In this document: one piece after another, positions 43,481 to 56,000 of the stretch
Numbering within the stretch: the first letter of the stretch is position 1
Layout: the number at the start of each line of letters is the position of its first letter
Program-made: the position numbers and the translations under genes
The notes under the pieces: model-generated
Told to the model about the DNA's origin: nothing
Seen by the model: the letters and a program-made list of their open reading frames with translations, nothing else
Database searches by the model: none
From: Protea cynaroides
Taxonomy: Eukaryota; Streptophyta; Magnoliopsida; Proteales; Proteaceae
Reading direction: 5' to 3'
Length of the DNA stretch: 64,000 nt
NCBI GenBank assembly: GCA_028583415.1
Contig: CM053269.1
Location: 56,905,007-56,969,006 of the forward strand

Positions 43481-46301
43481 TTTTATTTTATTTTATTTAT
43501 TTATTTATTTTTTGGGTGGGGGGTTGGGTTGGGTTGGGTGGGTGCAAAAGTAGAAACATGTTGAAATATGATATCTTATTAAAGTCAGTGTGCTGCTTCG
43601 TAAATGGATTTGTCTGTACCATCTGAAGGCTGGGTTTTGTTATTTGTCTTTTTTTGGATAGGTAGGCCCAAGGAGAGTTGAACTCATGACCTCTTTGAGA
43701 TGTTGGTCTTTACCAACTGAGTTACCCACCTTGGGGTGGGTTTTGTTATTTGTTTTTGTCGTTTTTTTTCAGATTCAAGTTGAAACTTAGTTTCTGAGAA
43801 AGAATCAGGGGGAGGGGGTTGAAATAGTTAAATTTGTTTTCATTTGTTTCAGCATCAGCGCTGTACCCTTTCTATTTGGGATTATTTCAATGCTCCTGAA
43901 ATTCTCTCATGATTCCGTGTTTCTGAGCATTGCGTTTCCTGCCCAGGCAGGGCATCCCAATCAGCATGTAGGATTTGAGGGTTAGTGAATCAAATTCTTG
44001 CAATTTGGCTTGCAGAAGCAGCCAGCTAAAATAGTGCTTCTTGCAATTTTAAGAAAAAAATGTAGACTTCCATGTTTTTTATTTTGCACATAAATGGTAA
44101 ATGAAAACATATGTGCAAGATCATGGCATCGTTATTTCTATGGGTTGAAATGAATTCCTTCTTTTTTTTGGTTAATATTTCTGTCCCTTGTATAACTCCA
44201 ATCAATACTCAGTTTGCCTGCATTTGTTGCTTCCCACTGTTGTACAAGGAGGCTGGTGCAACTACAATGATGACTTTCTTGGACCCTCATATTTTTAATA
44301 TTAATGTAGTCAACAGTGGTGCCCTATAATCTTTTCATGTCCATGATAGAACCTGCAATCACATATCCTTTATGCAGGTGAGAGGATCACTGCAGATAGA
44401 CGTATCCAAGATACATTTGCTGCAAATTTAGAAAAGCTTAAGTCACAGAGCCTTGGAAGAGTTGTTAATAGAAGCTCAGTGTCTGAACTTTTTGTTATGT
44501 TCTTTGAGAAGGTAATTGTTGCCGTGGTCCATATTAAATTCATTTTGCCTGAAATGTGCAATAAGGACACCAATCTTAGGCAACATTTTGTGCATGCAGT
44601 CAGGCAAATGTGTTTGACCATTTTGATTCTTTGCATGGCCTACATAGGGAGGTCTTCCTATATGGTCCATCGTCCACCTAATTGTGCTACATGGAAGCCT
44701 GATGAGACAACAATGACCATTGGATATATATGACGTGGTTTGGATTGTTCATCTGTTGAATTTCAGAGGCAAATATAATCATATACCCCTCCATGAATTG
44801 GCATTTTCCCCTGTATATTCAGCCGTCCAGTTTCCAACCATTTTTCAAAAGTTTCCTTATCCTAGTGGATTTTAAAGTTGCCTTTTGGCCAACTCCTTTG
44901 GGTCTGAAACTAGACATGCGAGCAGGAAGAATTTGGGACCCACCTTATATGCCATGTGACAGATATGGCCATGTAGGAAGACCTTCCTAGGTGGGCTGTG
45001 CAGGAAACCAGTGCCCATTATAATTTTATGCTTTTTCTTCTCTCTTAAACTCTTACTATATTATTAAATTTTAACTTTCCCTTGTATTTCCGTGTTTATT
45101 TAAAACATAATTTGCATAATAGCAGTTGTAAATGATAGAAATAGTTCACATAGTATAAGGTGATTATCATTCTTCCTCTTTTGATTGCTCTGCAGTTTTC
45201 CAGAATCAACTCAATGGCATCAGAGTATGCAATTTGTACATATACAGGACATTGGGAGCACAAAAAGAACAATAGTAGATGGATGGAGAAAAGATCCCCC
45301 CTCCTAGTAAAACTCTCCTTCCCTCTCTCTCTCTCTCTCTCTTTCTCACACACACCCAAAAGAATGCATGCACACACCCCACATTCATGTGCATACATAT
45401 GCACACCGACATGCCCTATATTTAATCATTTAATGGGTCCTAGGTATAGGAAACCTCCATAGTATTGTTAATCCAATCATTATTGTTTCCTGGTTAGATT
45501 GAAGATCCATTTGAGCAGCCAGATAATGCTGCAAGGGCTGTTACCATGACTAAGCTAATCAAGATTTCTGATGCATTTGAAGAAACCCACCACAGGCTAA
45601 TCTCGGCCAACAATGACAAAAGTTCTTTAATTGCAAGTTTGGTCAGGCCCCAAATTAGATCAAAATTAACTGGAAAAACATCAAAAGAAAATCCACGTTT
45701 ACAGGGGAGACATGACTTGGGGCCTCATTCACCAAGAACCACTGCAGTGCCATCACCAACCCATAATCAGTTCCAGCAAAGGTCGTATACGTTCCGTCCT
45801 TCCAGCATTGCACTAAATGCCGCTGCACCATCACCAACCCATAATCAGTTCCAGCAAAGGTCATATATGTTCCGTCCTTCCAGCATTGCACTAAATGCCG
45901 CTGCACCATCACCAACCCATAGTCAGTTCCAGCAAAGGTCATATATGTTCCATCCTTCCAGCATTGCACTAAATGCCACTGCAGTGCCATCGCCAACCCA
46001 TGAACAGTTCCAGAAAAAGCCACGTGAGGTTCGTCCTTCCAGCATTGCACCAAGTGCAGCTGCAGTGCCATCACCAACCCATAATCAGTTACAGAAAAAT
46101 CCACGGGTGGTCCATCCTTCCAGCATTGCACCAAGAGCCGCTGTAGTGCCATCACCAACGCATAATCAGTTCCAGAAAAAGCCACAGGAGATCCTTCCTT
46201 CCAGCAATGGTATCCAAAGAACCGAGCAGATGGTTCAGAGCCAAGGCAGAATGGTGTGGAGGCCAAGAAATTCCATAATTCAGACAGATAGTGGACATTA
46301 A
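33117..46301 (+). CDS. HESO1: HESO1 terminal uridylyltransferase
   Basis: UTP:RNA uridylyltransferase. In Arabidopsis it tails unmethylated miRNAs/siRNAs and RISC 5' cleavage fragments for decay. Eight coding exons: 33117-33282, 38257-38421, 39568-39752, 39898-39993, 40823-40892, 44378-44511, 45196-45306 and 45498-46301. All are GT-AG and phase-consistent, giving 576 aa (Arabidopsis about 511). The catalytic triad is visible: PFGSFVSRLYSKWSDLDISV with D75 and D77, and ISCDIS with D141. The nucleotide-recognition helix NSYSLSLLVIFHFQ (191-204), TCVPAILPPL, VNRSSVSELF and IEDPFEQPDNAAR follow. The C-terminus ends in a WRPR motif as in HESO1. Residues 394-547 are a six-copy repeat. Start choice: ATG 33117 is first and in good context but lies in a repeat; M6 (33132) may be the ancestral start. 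Intron 1 is 5.0 kb. Confidence 0.93.
33806..34135. mobile_element. Tourist-like MITE (PIF/Harbinger), 330 bp
   Basis: Left GGCTTTATTTGGTTGCAAGG and right (reverse complement) GGCTTTGTTTGATTGTAAGG are flanked by TTA on both sides (33803-33805 and 34136-34138). The terminal GGGAAGGGAAGTGAAAATTT also mirrors. It lies in HESO1 intron 1, 44 bp from a solo LTR. Confidence 0.85.
34180..35058. mobile_element. Solo LTR, family A copy 1, with TSD ACTTG
   Basis: Begins TGATGGCAAAGAGG and ends GACTGCATCA (TGATG..CATCA), with ACTTG directly repeated at 34175-34179 and 35059-35063. Length 879 bp. It contains a notable palindrome, GGTACTGTTCACGTGAACAG, near 34919. No internal retrotransposon sequence adjoins it. 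The second copy of the family is at 41357-42282 in another intron of the same gene. Confidence 0.88.
36120..37290 (+). mobile_element. LINE reverse transcriptase C-terminus/zf-RVT relic
   Basis: In scattered frames the plus strand reads SLLSDRLLKKLQLWKARFLS followed by YVGWLELVKYVL, then VSPKKKVA, KRILYGLF and later CWLAVENLHHLFFECPFSLH. This is the classic order of the thumb-like 'WKARxLSxAGRxELI' block and the zf-RVT domain of plant L1 elements. Many stops and frameshifts are present. It lies sense-oriented in HESO1 intron 1. Dead copy without clear ends. Confidence 0.75.
37291..38256 (+). other. Remainder of HESO1 intron 1
   Basis: AT-rich, no further gene or repeat boundary recognised. 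The region 33283-33805 upstream of the MITE is equally featureless apart from an accidental 60-codon frame. Confidence 0.4.
40572..40599 (+). other. G-quadruplex-capable tract in HESO1 intron 4
   Basis: Reads G10-T-G4-T-G4-TGT-G6 on the sense strand, which is enough for a four-tetrad quadruplex in DNA or pre-mRNA. A second sense-strand G-run array lies at 43513-43545. Confidence 0.7.
41357..42282. mobile_element. Solo LTR, family A copy 2, with TSD AACAA
   Basis: Begins TGATGGCAAAGAGG and ends GAACTGCATCA, with AACAA directly repeated at 41352-41356 and 42283-42287. Length 926 bp. It shares with copy 1 the TTTGCTACA(A/G)GATCTT block, the GGTTGAGTCTCACAACC motif and the GGTACTGTTCAC..GTGAACAGT palindrome. 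It lies in HESO1 intron 5 (between 40892 and 44378). Confidence 0.88.
43407..43477. repeat. (AT)n microsatellite
   Basis: About 35 AT units in HESO1 intron 5, followed by a TTATTTT-type run and a G-rich array. Confidence 0.97.
43513..43545 (+). other. Second G-quadruplex-capable tract in HESO1
   Basis: GGGTGGGGGG followed by repeated TTGGG units and GGGTGGG on the sense strand of intron 5. At least six G-runs of three or more with 1-2-nt loops. Confidence 0.7.
45750..46210 (+). repeat. Six-copy in-frame repeat in the HESO1 last exon
   Basis: Units start at 45750, 45828, 45906, 45987, 46068 and 46149 (78, 78, 81, 81 and 81 bp, last partial). The consensus is PSPTHNQFQ(Q/K)(R/K) followed by a variable stretch, then RPSSIA and an Ala-rich end. 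Units 1-3 are nearly identical and so recently expanded, while 4-6 are older. The array accounts for most of the extra length over Arabidopsis HESO1. It creates a long antisense frame (46317-45655) that is an artefact of the repeat. Confidence 0.9.
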
Positions 46302-48478
46302 ATAGGTCACTGGTCATTGGTTTTGGAGGAAAGTTGGATGTGCCTTCTGTGTCAGCTATCTGCTTATATATTTGAGTCTGCAGTCACAGACTGCTGTATG
46401 CCATTGGCAGTTGATGGAGTTTCTCCTCTTTTGATGTCAAGGTGCTTCGTGAGACCATTTCCAACGATCTGGTGGTTGGCATTTTGGTTGTGTTTGACAA
46501 TGCTAATTTGCAGTCTCATTGGTGATGCTTATGTTTGGCAAGGGTTGATATTTCAATATTTTGATATGGTACGTGTATATTTTTAATGCTTTGACTTTTT
46601 ATGCAACCTGTATTTACTTGTTTGGTGCTGTCTTTCGTTTGAAATGAAGTTGTCATTAATCTACGAAATTGGTAAGCTGGCTTTTGTCCAAATACATTTA
46701 GCAATACCTTGTCGTGTGCTGATTGTCTTGCCAAGGGCTTGGATGTTCCAACTTCTTGAAATACAGGTTGGCGAGACATTGTGAAGTGAGCTCAATATGC
46801 AATCAATGAAGGTAATGTTCGACCGTGCAAGATTGTACATCATAGAAACAACCTCAGACGAGATGCAATTGGATACAATCATACAATTGGCTTCTAGAAT
46901 TTTTTACTTGGTGGGATGGGGGCCTGTTGTCCAGATTTCTCGAAAGAATGTATAGTGTGAACCATGCAATGTTGGCCATCTCATTTAGGGCCACTCAGAT
47001 TCCATATGCCCCTGTTGCTACCAAAGCCAAACACTCTCCTCTATGATGCTCTATTTGTGATAATATTTTCCAAAAGCTCATCTTTCATTTGTTTTGTATT
47101 TCTTTGTCATCTCAAAAAATTTATTTAATTATAAATAACAAATAAGTATATTTAAGCATGATTGAATGAGGAAAAAAAAATATATCCACATGATGGGATT
47201 CATCTCCTCCTTGAGTGGCAATTGTATCAGGGATCAAGATGTTACGATCCCATATATTAGCCTTATGGAGGTTAATCTCACATTGGTAATGTAAAGAAAT
47301 TTGAGATAGAATTCACCCTGTAACATCATATTTGAGGAAATATTTGTCTTTTTACCCTAATAGAACTCACATTTACTTTTAAGTAAATCTTGCACAGTAT
47401 TTTCTGTTGAAACTTGAAACAAAGAAATTGAGGAGCAATTACTAAGGACTCAGGTGTAACAGGAGATTCCATGGGGAATGTAAGAGATGGGGCAAATAAA
47501 GAAAGTGTATTAAGTGATTCCCATATCATCCTTACAGAACTCTCATCGTGGTATATCATGTGAACTGGTATATTTCTTGTTCTCCACACCAGCCCCCCAA
47601 AAAAACACAGGTGGGGACTGACTGATCCTGATATCACTCAGCCAAAAGGGGCTGATTCAAAGTCTAGTCCTAAATCCACGGCAGAAACGGATCACACAAG
47701 AGCTAAATATTGATATCAAATAGGCACTTGCTAAATTCCATTTTTGCATTAGCCTCTTCAAAATAGGACTAGTTAGTTCCAAAAGTTGTGCAGAGAGAAA
47801 GAATGGGAGAAACATTTTGCCTCCTAAGATTCTTGTCAGGATTTTATAAGATTGAACACCAAGAACATTTAACAAGTGAAATGATATTGTTATCTTCCAT
47901 CTTCCTTTAGATGGAGGTTTTACCATACCAATAACCTCTACCATCGATGAAGTCCACATTGGTAACCCATGAAGCACTCATTGAAGCAACTCAAAACAGA
48001 AAGGGGACAGACAGATTCAGTCCCAGGTACTTTTCTACAGAGGCGTAAGAATTACAACGGTACAACCCCACCGCCATATGATAAAAGTGTACTTCGTCCA
48101 ATTCACACTATCCTCTTTACTAACGGTATCCTCAATTCATCACAGGTTTGATGTCCATTCGAAAAGTTGACATTCAAATGACATCTCCAACCTATATAAC
48201 CAAGAGAAATTTGCCATCTCCATGATTCATGATGGTTTACTTAACTGTGGGGTCCTCATAAGAATGAAGGCGTATCAACATGCCATGATGGGATTAATAC
48301 ATACAACAAAGAGGCCACATGTTCACACATTATCCAGATTAGAAAAAAAAAAACTGCTTACTGAAGGAATTATCTAAATTGATACACTACCATGGAAAAA
48401 CAGTCCTCTAGTCCACATAATCAAAGTTCATAGGCATACCTTAACAATAGGATAGATATTGATTGCTATATGAAGTTG
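46302..48478. other. HESO1 3' flank and intergenic DNA between convergent genes
   Basis: Includes the HESO1 3' UTR. Near 46640-46760 a plus-strand scrap CADCLAKGLDVPTS followed by a stop looks like the end of a LINE RNase H. Minus-strand frames at 47326-47637 and 47657-47977 are gene-like in length but match nothing I know. The region separates tail-to-tail HESO1 and the PMT11-like gene. Confidence 0.4.
46690..46762 (+). mobile_element. Tiny LINE RNase H terminal relic
   Basis: The reading CADCLAKGLDVPTS plus a stop matches the conserved last helix of LINE-encoded RNase H (a xxADxLAKxG motif). Nothing else of the element is identifiable. Confidence 0.4.
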
Positions 48479-49461
48479 TCAAGGCGACAAGGCAATCCAA
48501 GGTGTTTGGGGCCATCCTGAGCGCCTAGGCGGGCAGGCGTTGCCTAGGCGACCAAGGCGTTCTCAGTGCATTTTTTTTATTTCTAAAATATTAATGTTTA
48601 TATATATGCAACATTCTACATAAATAATCAACATTTAAGACATAACTTAATTAATATATGGTGTGAACCCAATTTTGTTAGTGTACATTAAGACCTGGGA
48701 TTGTGTCTAGAGTAAAGTAAACAATTATTTATTACTAACATTTACATACTTTTAACGAATTTGATCGGAGCGTAACTCCTTTAATATAGTTCGGATTCAA
48801 GCAATCTCGAATTCGTTGCAAAGCTATCATAATCAGCTTTCCAACAAATCCAAGATTGCTTGAATCCAAGTTATAATGAAGGAATTACACTCCGATCAAA
48901 CCTTGTTCGGAATACGGGAATGCTGTTTAAAGTCGTCTGAACGTAAATTATTTTTTGGGCATCAAAGCAAAAGATTATTTTGGCGCACTCTTGGTTTTTA
49001 GTGATGATTTATTATAATAAGATTTATAGAATTTTTATATTTAGAAAAAAAAACCTAGCATTTAAAAGTTGAATATCGCCCTCGCACCAAAAATATGGTT
49101 TTTGTTCTTGAACTGAGGGATTGACTTTTTATTCTTCTGAAATTTGAATTTTAAACTATTTTTATTGGATTCAAATAGGAAGTATTTGCTTATTTATGAA
49201 TAATATCTTTAAGTAAATGAAATATAAAATAAAAAAAAACATTTACTTAATTACTGCCTGATAAATGTTGTTCCTATCTGGCCTAATAAATCTCCTAAAT
49301 AAAATTCAAAGATCAAGGAAAAATATGAGAAAAAGACGGCCGCCGCCCAGGCATTCCAAGGCGACGCCCAGGCACCCTGGGCGACCGCCTTTCTCATGTA
49401 CACAAGGCGCCCTGGCGCCCAGGCCAGTATAAATCGCCCGGACGCCTAGGCGACGCCTTGA
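48479..49461. mobile_element. GC-ended TIR element (CAAGGCG/CGCCTAGGCG)
   Basis: Both ends are unusually GC-rich inside AT-rich surroundings. The left has TCAAGGCGACAAGGC and GCGCCTAGGCGGGCAGGCG. The right has GGCGACGCCCAGGC and CGCCTAGGCGACGCCTTGA. Their reverse complements match in patches. The interior is AT-rich and holds a separate hairpin at 48760-48900. No transposase is visible. The target duplication could not be read. Confidence 0.6.
48760..48900. repeat. 141-bp near-palindromic hairpin inside the GC-ended element
   Basis: TTTGATCGGAGCGTAACTCC mirrors the right end GGAATTACACTCCGATCAAA, and GATTCAAGCAATCT mirrors AGATTGCTTGAATC. The loop is about 20 bp. Probably an independent MITE nested in the larger element. 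Confidence 0.75.
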
Positions 49462-49633
49462 CCCGATTAAGTTCCATCTGATTGTATCATATGTAATTAC
49501 AATATGCGTGAATTCTAAATTCTGCCATGAGGACGATCATATGTGGCTCAAATTTTTCTCTATTAATTTTTTTTTGACACAGAGAATGTTGAAAACATGT
49601 CTTCCATATTGTATTTAACCATAAGCCTGCCTA

Positions 49634-49664
49634 CATACATATACATACATACATACATACATAC
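49634..49664. repeat. (CATA)n microsatellite
   Basis: Seven or so CATA units, followed by a short GAAAGAGA run, in the PMT11-like 3' flank. Confidence 0.85.
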
Positions 49665-50059
49665 ACAGAAAGAGAAAGAGAGATGGACCATTGATCATCA
49701 CAAATCTTAATCAAAGAATTGCAAGAAAATAAATTTAATTTCTAAAGAAAAGGAGGGATAGTGACTACGAATGTTGTGCTAACAATGACTAAAGATTACA
49801 ACTTACATTTACCTAAGCAATTATTTAGATTAAAAATAAAAAAAAAGAGAACTTATATTCATTTCTTTTTATTGGCGAACTTACAATGGATTGATACACA
49901 GGTTCCCTCCAATATAATCTACCTTGATCCATCCATGGGTTTAATTGGCTGAGAATACCCTTGATGGAACAATTTTGCAATGGTTGCGAAGAATCGAGTC
50001 CACTTGATGATTACCTTAGAATTACGCAGTGCACAAGTCACTTTACAAGCCTCAACCAT

Positions 50060-53000
50060 TCAAGCATGCAAAAGACGTTTATCACATGTCAAGATCTTCC
50101 AACTTGAATGCGGTCCCTCAGATGTTTCACGTAGCACAGTGTGCCACCCCATGGCTTTTCCAACCTCCTGAACTTTAGCTATGACTGATACAGAATCACG
50201 GATATATACATGCCCCCCAGGTCTCAGAATCCGATCCATCTCAAGCATGATTGTCGAGATGTTGCACCTGAAACATACATTAAAAGGAGACAATTTGTTT
50301 AAAGAAGGATTGTTCCCTGCCCCAAAGATCCCAACCTCAACGAAACTAAAAAGAGAAGAGGGGGTGGAGACAGGACAAATCCTCCCCCCACCCAAAAAAA
50401 AAAAAAAAAAAAAAAAAAGTGGAAATGATGCAAAATTTAGAGTTTAAGCTAGAACCCTCCCAAACCAAGAATTGGAACTCTCTTTGGTATGTATTATAGA
50501 ATTAATTATATAATACATTATGACATATATAGTTGTTCCGCTTGTTCGGTATGATTTATGGTATTTATTTATATTTAAAATAAATCGATATCATCTAAAA
50601 TTTACAAATAGGTTAGAAGGTGTTTATCATTATTGTGATAATCTATTATTACTTCTTTATGTCTAGTGGTATCAAACCGTTAAAATTTAAGACTCATAAT
50701 TTATTCTCATAAATGATTTGTCATAAATAATTCATAAAAATAAAAATAAACTATACCAAAGAGAGCATTAGTAATTATTTAAGTATTTAGCTAGCAGCAA
50801 TTGAAGATGTAGAACATACCTCTTTTTCTCAACGGAGAAGAGACCGGCTGCATGTAAAAAATCATAAGTTCTTGGATAAGTATCGAACGGCTCACACCTG
50901 GAAAGAAAAGTTTCAGCATCACATTACACAAACTTACAAAGTAATGAAATTCTTCACACTAACAACCAGAATAGATGGATGGCACCACTTAATGGACAAT
51001 CTCAATATCTGTAACTATTTTTAGAGGTAGGACTTGGGAGAATTTCCACTTATCCTGCTAATAGAGTTGCACGAACTAAATAATTCAAGCCCAAAATTTA
51101 AGTGTCAATAATTCAAAGACAAATTTATGTGCCTATGGGAAATATAATCAATACTCTTAATTCCAGCAAGCTAATAGGTGAATGTAATATAAACTGCAGA
51201 TTAAAGAACAGGGGATAATGGGTACTGGATTAAGTGAGGATCTAAGCTAAACCTTGCATTTAACTACAAACAAGAAAAATAGTTTAAGTAAAATCTTACG
51301 AAAACTGAAGTTCAACCACCTAGTGTTTGACAACCAAGGCCTCCTAACAGAAAAGCCATTCTGTTCATCGGCACAGATGCAAAGGGAGATGGTTCAACTC
51401 AGATTTCATGAAGAAAAATAAAGTGCAACCACCTGGTGCACTGTAAACAGTGTTTGCTGACAGCAAATGTGCCGCATATTATGGAACGAAGATGGACCCA
51501 CCCAATGATCCAATACGCTTAAAAGTTTGCATTATTTGAATCAGTCATTCGGCATACTACTCTTGACCTTGCAATGCAATACAGTAGATGGAACGGTAAT
51601 TTCCAATGAACAGACTGGCATAAGACTACATAAGACATCACTTAGGTAGGACACTTGCCCTTGGATATACATCATGTATGGAACTGTGCAATGGTAAACC
51701 ATAATTGACACTCCACTGGGTAAATTCAATCACATCCCACTTTCAGCAGTCAGCCAAAACTAGCCATAACTCAATGTAATTTGCAGTATGAATAAAATAT
51801 GTATGAGTCTATAACATCAATGTACTCATACCACAGATTTCATGCACTGAAGAGCCTCTTCAAAATTTAAAACCCATAACAAACCCCCTTTTTTTTCTTT
51901 TTTTTTCCAATTTCCTTAAGCTAAATAGTCTAATACTATTTCTCTGAAAATATGAGACTTGCAATGGTGTCTACTGCATCCTTGCATATTTTACAGTCAA
52001 AAAAAGGCAAACTACAGAAACAATTTAAAAAAGGTTGAAACATAAAAGACACACGGGGAATACCAGTCATGCATAACTCCTATAAGTCCACGATCATAAA
52101 TAACAGGCAATGTATTGGGCCCACTAACAGGAACAACATTCAGCACCCAGCAGTCGATTTTTTGGTCAATTAATGCAGCTGCAAATCTGCCACACCAACA
52201 ACAAAATAATCATAAAAAATGATCAGAATGCAGTTCCATGCTTAATGAAAATAAACAATAGTTTACAACTGGATATTACGTAATGCATAAGCAACAGGAC
52301 ACAAGGGAGATCAATAGAATACCCTCCAAATCTAGCTCTCATGTCCATCACATTTCGCAACTTCATTTTTTTCCAGTGAAAAGCACGAACATAACTTCCT
52401 ATTATCTCATCCCAGTATTTTGATTCTGCCTTGAAGAGTTCATTTCTAGATATATAGGCATCCATTTGTATGGTCTGAAGTCTATCTGGTGGAGTATGCA
52501 AGCGTGCGGGCCACATTGGAATATTTGCTCCATTTCCATTCTCCGGTAGTCGAGTGATGCATGCCTTTAGACCAAAATACCTGCAAAGAACATGGTGAAT
52601 CTTATATGTCACACACCAGAAAAATTATATGAGATCAAAGTAAAATTTGATGATCCCCCCCCCAACAGATAAAAAGGCTCATAGGGATCTACAGGTTGAC
52701 AACCCCACAGAAAAGTCGAAGGGGCAGAAATAGTCAACCAAAAGGATCAATTTGGTTGTAAAAAAAAGGGTGCCACAAGGGGTTAATGAGGATACAAATA
52801 GCAGGAGCTGCTCCATTGATTGGATTGAACAGTTGCAATCAATTTCTCCAACTTTAGACAGCACAGATTAATTTTTTAGAATTTTAGATTTACTATTTTT
52901 TTAGAAGGTGAAGTAATGGGAAGCAATCAGTTGGCTTGGATTTGTATGGAACAGGTTGAAGTTTTACCTATTTCAGAAACACCCAACCAATTTACTGAAT

Positions 53001-56000
53001 GGGTCAACAAATCCAAAGTACAAATCTAACCGACTTAACCTGTTTACAGCTTTTTAGTATTTTAGACAATTAAAATTATTTAATTTACTGACTTTATTGG
53101 TTCTAAATGCTAATCTTCCCTACCATATGCCACATCCCAACCAGTGGGCAAGCTGAATTTTACTGGCTGCAAAACATAATCCAACACTCCAACCAAGCCA
53201 ACTGGACCGAAGTCAGGCCTAGGCCATCATTCAGCTGGTGCAACTGAGAACTTCATAGTTCATATTCTGAAATTAAAAGGAAAAAAAAATCCATTAAATA
53301 TCGGCACGGATCCCATTTGAGTTCTACACTACTACCCAGTACAAATTGGATGGCCATGTTGGCAACATAGAGCAGGATGACAATTAGGCACTTCAATATC
53401 GAAGGCTAGGCTGTACGCAACCTATATATTTAAAAAATGGATCCAAACACTTCATTCAAACACACACCCAATAAACCTAGACAATAAAACCCAGTTACCA
53501 ACTCTCTATAATTCATTTATAGAATTACTAGCTTAGCGACTTGACTTTATAGAATTATTAACTACTTGGGGTGCCACTTGGCCTAGGCTAACCCAAGCCC
53601 AATCGGACCAACACCAATTTCGGCCTCAGGCTGGGCTACATAAGGGTTAACATTGGGTTCACCAGGTCCATCCCACACCTGACCTGACATGTTTAAGCAG
53701 GAGATATTAATATAAAATACATGGTACATAGATGCCATACTCATTTATTTACATCAGCCCTCTTGTATAAAAACTGATAATCTCTCATGACCAATAATAT
53801 TTTGCAAACCCAAATTGATTTCATAGTTTATAACAATTTATTAATACTTAATACTCTCTTATAAATACTGGTTAATTAACTTGTCTTGCATAAATCATTA
53901 TTCAAAATTTAGGCAGTTTATTAAAAGAAAAAAAAACCCTCCAAACTATGCAACACAAGTCCTGGCTACAGAGATCTAGAAATATAACATAGACACTGGT
54001 TGATGAATTTATCTTTTCTATTTCCCCTCTTGATAAATACTGGTTGCTGAAGTTGTCTTGCATAGAACATTAATCAAAATTGAAAGAAGTTAGGCAATGG
54101 AAATACCAAACATTATCTGGGTCATCATCTGAATCACATAATGGAGGTTGGGCTCCGGAATCACGAGTGACATAACAGCTGTTGTTTAATGGCTTCCGCC
54201 AAATAGCAAGATACCCCTCCTTCTTCACAAGCTCCCAACAAAGGCTAGCAGTAAGGTCCACCATCTCTGTGCATAATAACAAAGGCAATATAAAGATTCT
54301 TTGTAGTAGTAAGAGTGTAAGACAAAGCAACCATCCAAAGCCCATAGTGTTGAAAAAGTTGAAAAATTGAAGAACGTTGAGGTAGTTTCCCAAATTTATT
54401 CAAAAGTCCTAGCTTGTACATGACAGAACAAATTCAATATTGGTGTACTGTAAAATTTCTGATACAGAATAGGACATTACATCATAAAATGTGAATCTTC
54501 CTAATTATGGATAAGCAATCATTGCATGGGAAAAGAGAGAAATAGTTCTTTGGAATGCCATCCAAGTGATAATACCTTTCCATTGTTCTTCAAGATTCTC
54601 TTCATGTTTATAAACTGGTTGTGCAGCCCAAGCAAAGTACCCTCCAGCCCTAAGCATCCTATTGACCTCAAGAAGCAAAATTCCATCTTCACAAATGAAA
54701 GAAAGAAACAATCAGGAATGCAATTCTATGACTACAAACCATCTCTGCACTCTGTACTCTGTACTCTGTACTTTTTAAGGAACAAGCAAAGTGGAGCTGA
54801 TGATACTTCTGTTGCACTTAAATAGCAGATCTCAAAAGCACAGCAATTTTTTGTTCATAAACGAAATAATATAGAATAGGATTACATTTTGATGCAAAAT
54901 GTTTCTCAGTTCATTGTATAATGACTTGGCCTTTCTCGGATTTGAAATAAGCAATATAGCTTGTCCTGGTATCCACCTTAGTCATGACCATGTTCTAAAT
55001 TTCGGTGGAATTCCGCCGATTTTTTTTTTCCCATTTTGAAGAAATGACATCTAAACTTGAAAAAAAAAATGCAATATTTAGGTCATTTTGGTTGATATTT
55101 CAGTAATCATAGGCAAGCAATTTTTAGGCCGATATTTCAGTCATTTCAATCAGATTACAGTAAGTGTCTGCAGTCCTTGCGCCAACTGAAAAATGCAATG
55201 TTTCAACGAAATTTTGGCCCGAACGAAATGGCACCGAAATCCGAGATTTTTAACCTTGGTCAGGACTCCCTATCAACAACAGAATGTAAACTAATCTTAG
55301 TGTTGCAACAGACTCCATCACCCTCCAAGAATAGCATCACCTGATTCTTGGAAAATAAGCAACCCACTCTGGTTGCTCGGAACAAGTGTGGTTCATGAGT
55401 CCTCAATTCCAAATGCAAGGATGATATTACAAAAAAGCGTTGTCTCTTTAGCTTTCTATTATTTATACATAAATATATTATTTTTTTCTTAGTGGGGCCA
55501 AAATATGAAAGACAGAAGAGCATACCATCACGGGTCCAATTAATTCTACATCTTGAACAATGTATCAAATCAAAAGCCTGACTCGGATACGGTAAACGAT
55601 GTGTTGCAAATGCTGCCACCATGGCAGGCACACCACGCTCAAGAGCAAATTGAATCTGATTCTCATGAACATCTTTTGGTGCTATCGACATAGTGATGAC
55701 ATTCCGTGAAAGAAGATAAGCACCAAAGCTTGCTACTCCGCACCCAACATCCAAGGCAACTCGAGTATGACGGCCAAATGTAATATCAGGAACCATCTGC
55801 ATATTCAGATGAGAAAACAAGGACCTAACTTAAAAACAGAATGCAGAAACAACAGAGCACTTTTCTCCCTGTCACCAAGAATGAAATCCTGAAATGTAAC
55901 GAACCTCTGCAATCTGATTCAAATATGGATCAGCCCCATGTATGAACTGGGTTCCACCCCCTGGAAATTTAAATTTATCCTTCACTCTTGAAATCCAATT

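Noticed and set aside
45655..46317. 220-codon minus-strand open frame with repeats
   Set aside because: It is the antisense of the HESO1 C-terminal repeat. Openness follows from the repeat unit and no independent family match exists.
47326..47977. Two minus-strand frames of 103 and 106 codons
   Set aside because: Gene-like length but no recognised domain, no splice logic linking them, and they lie in the downstream flank of two convergent genes. They may be repeat remnants.
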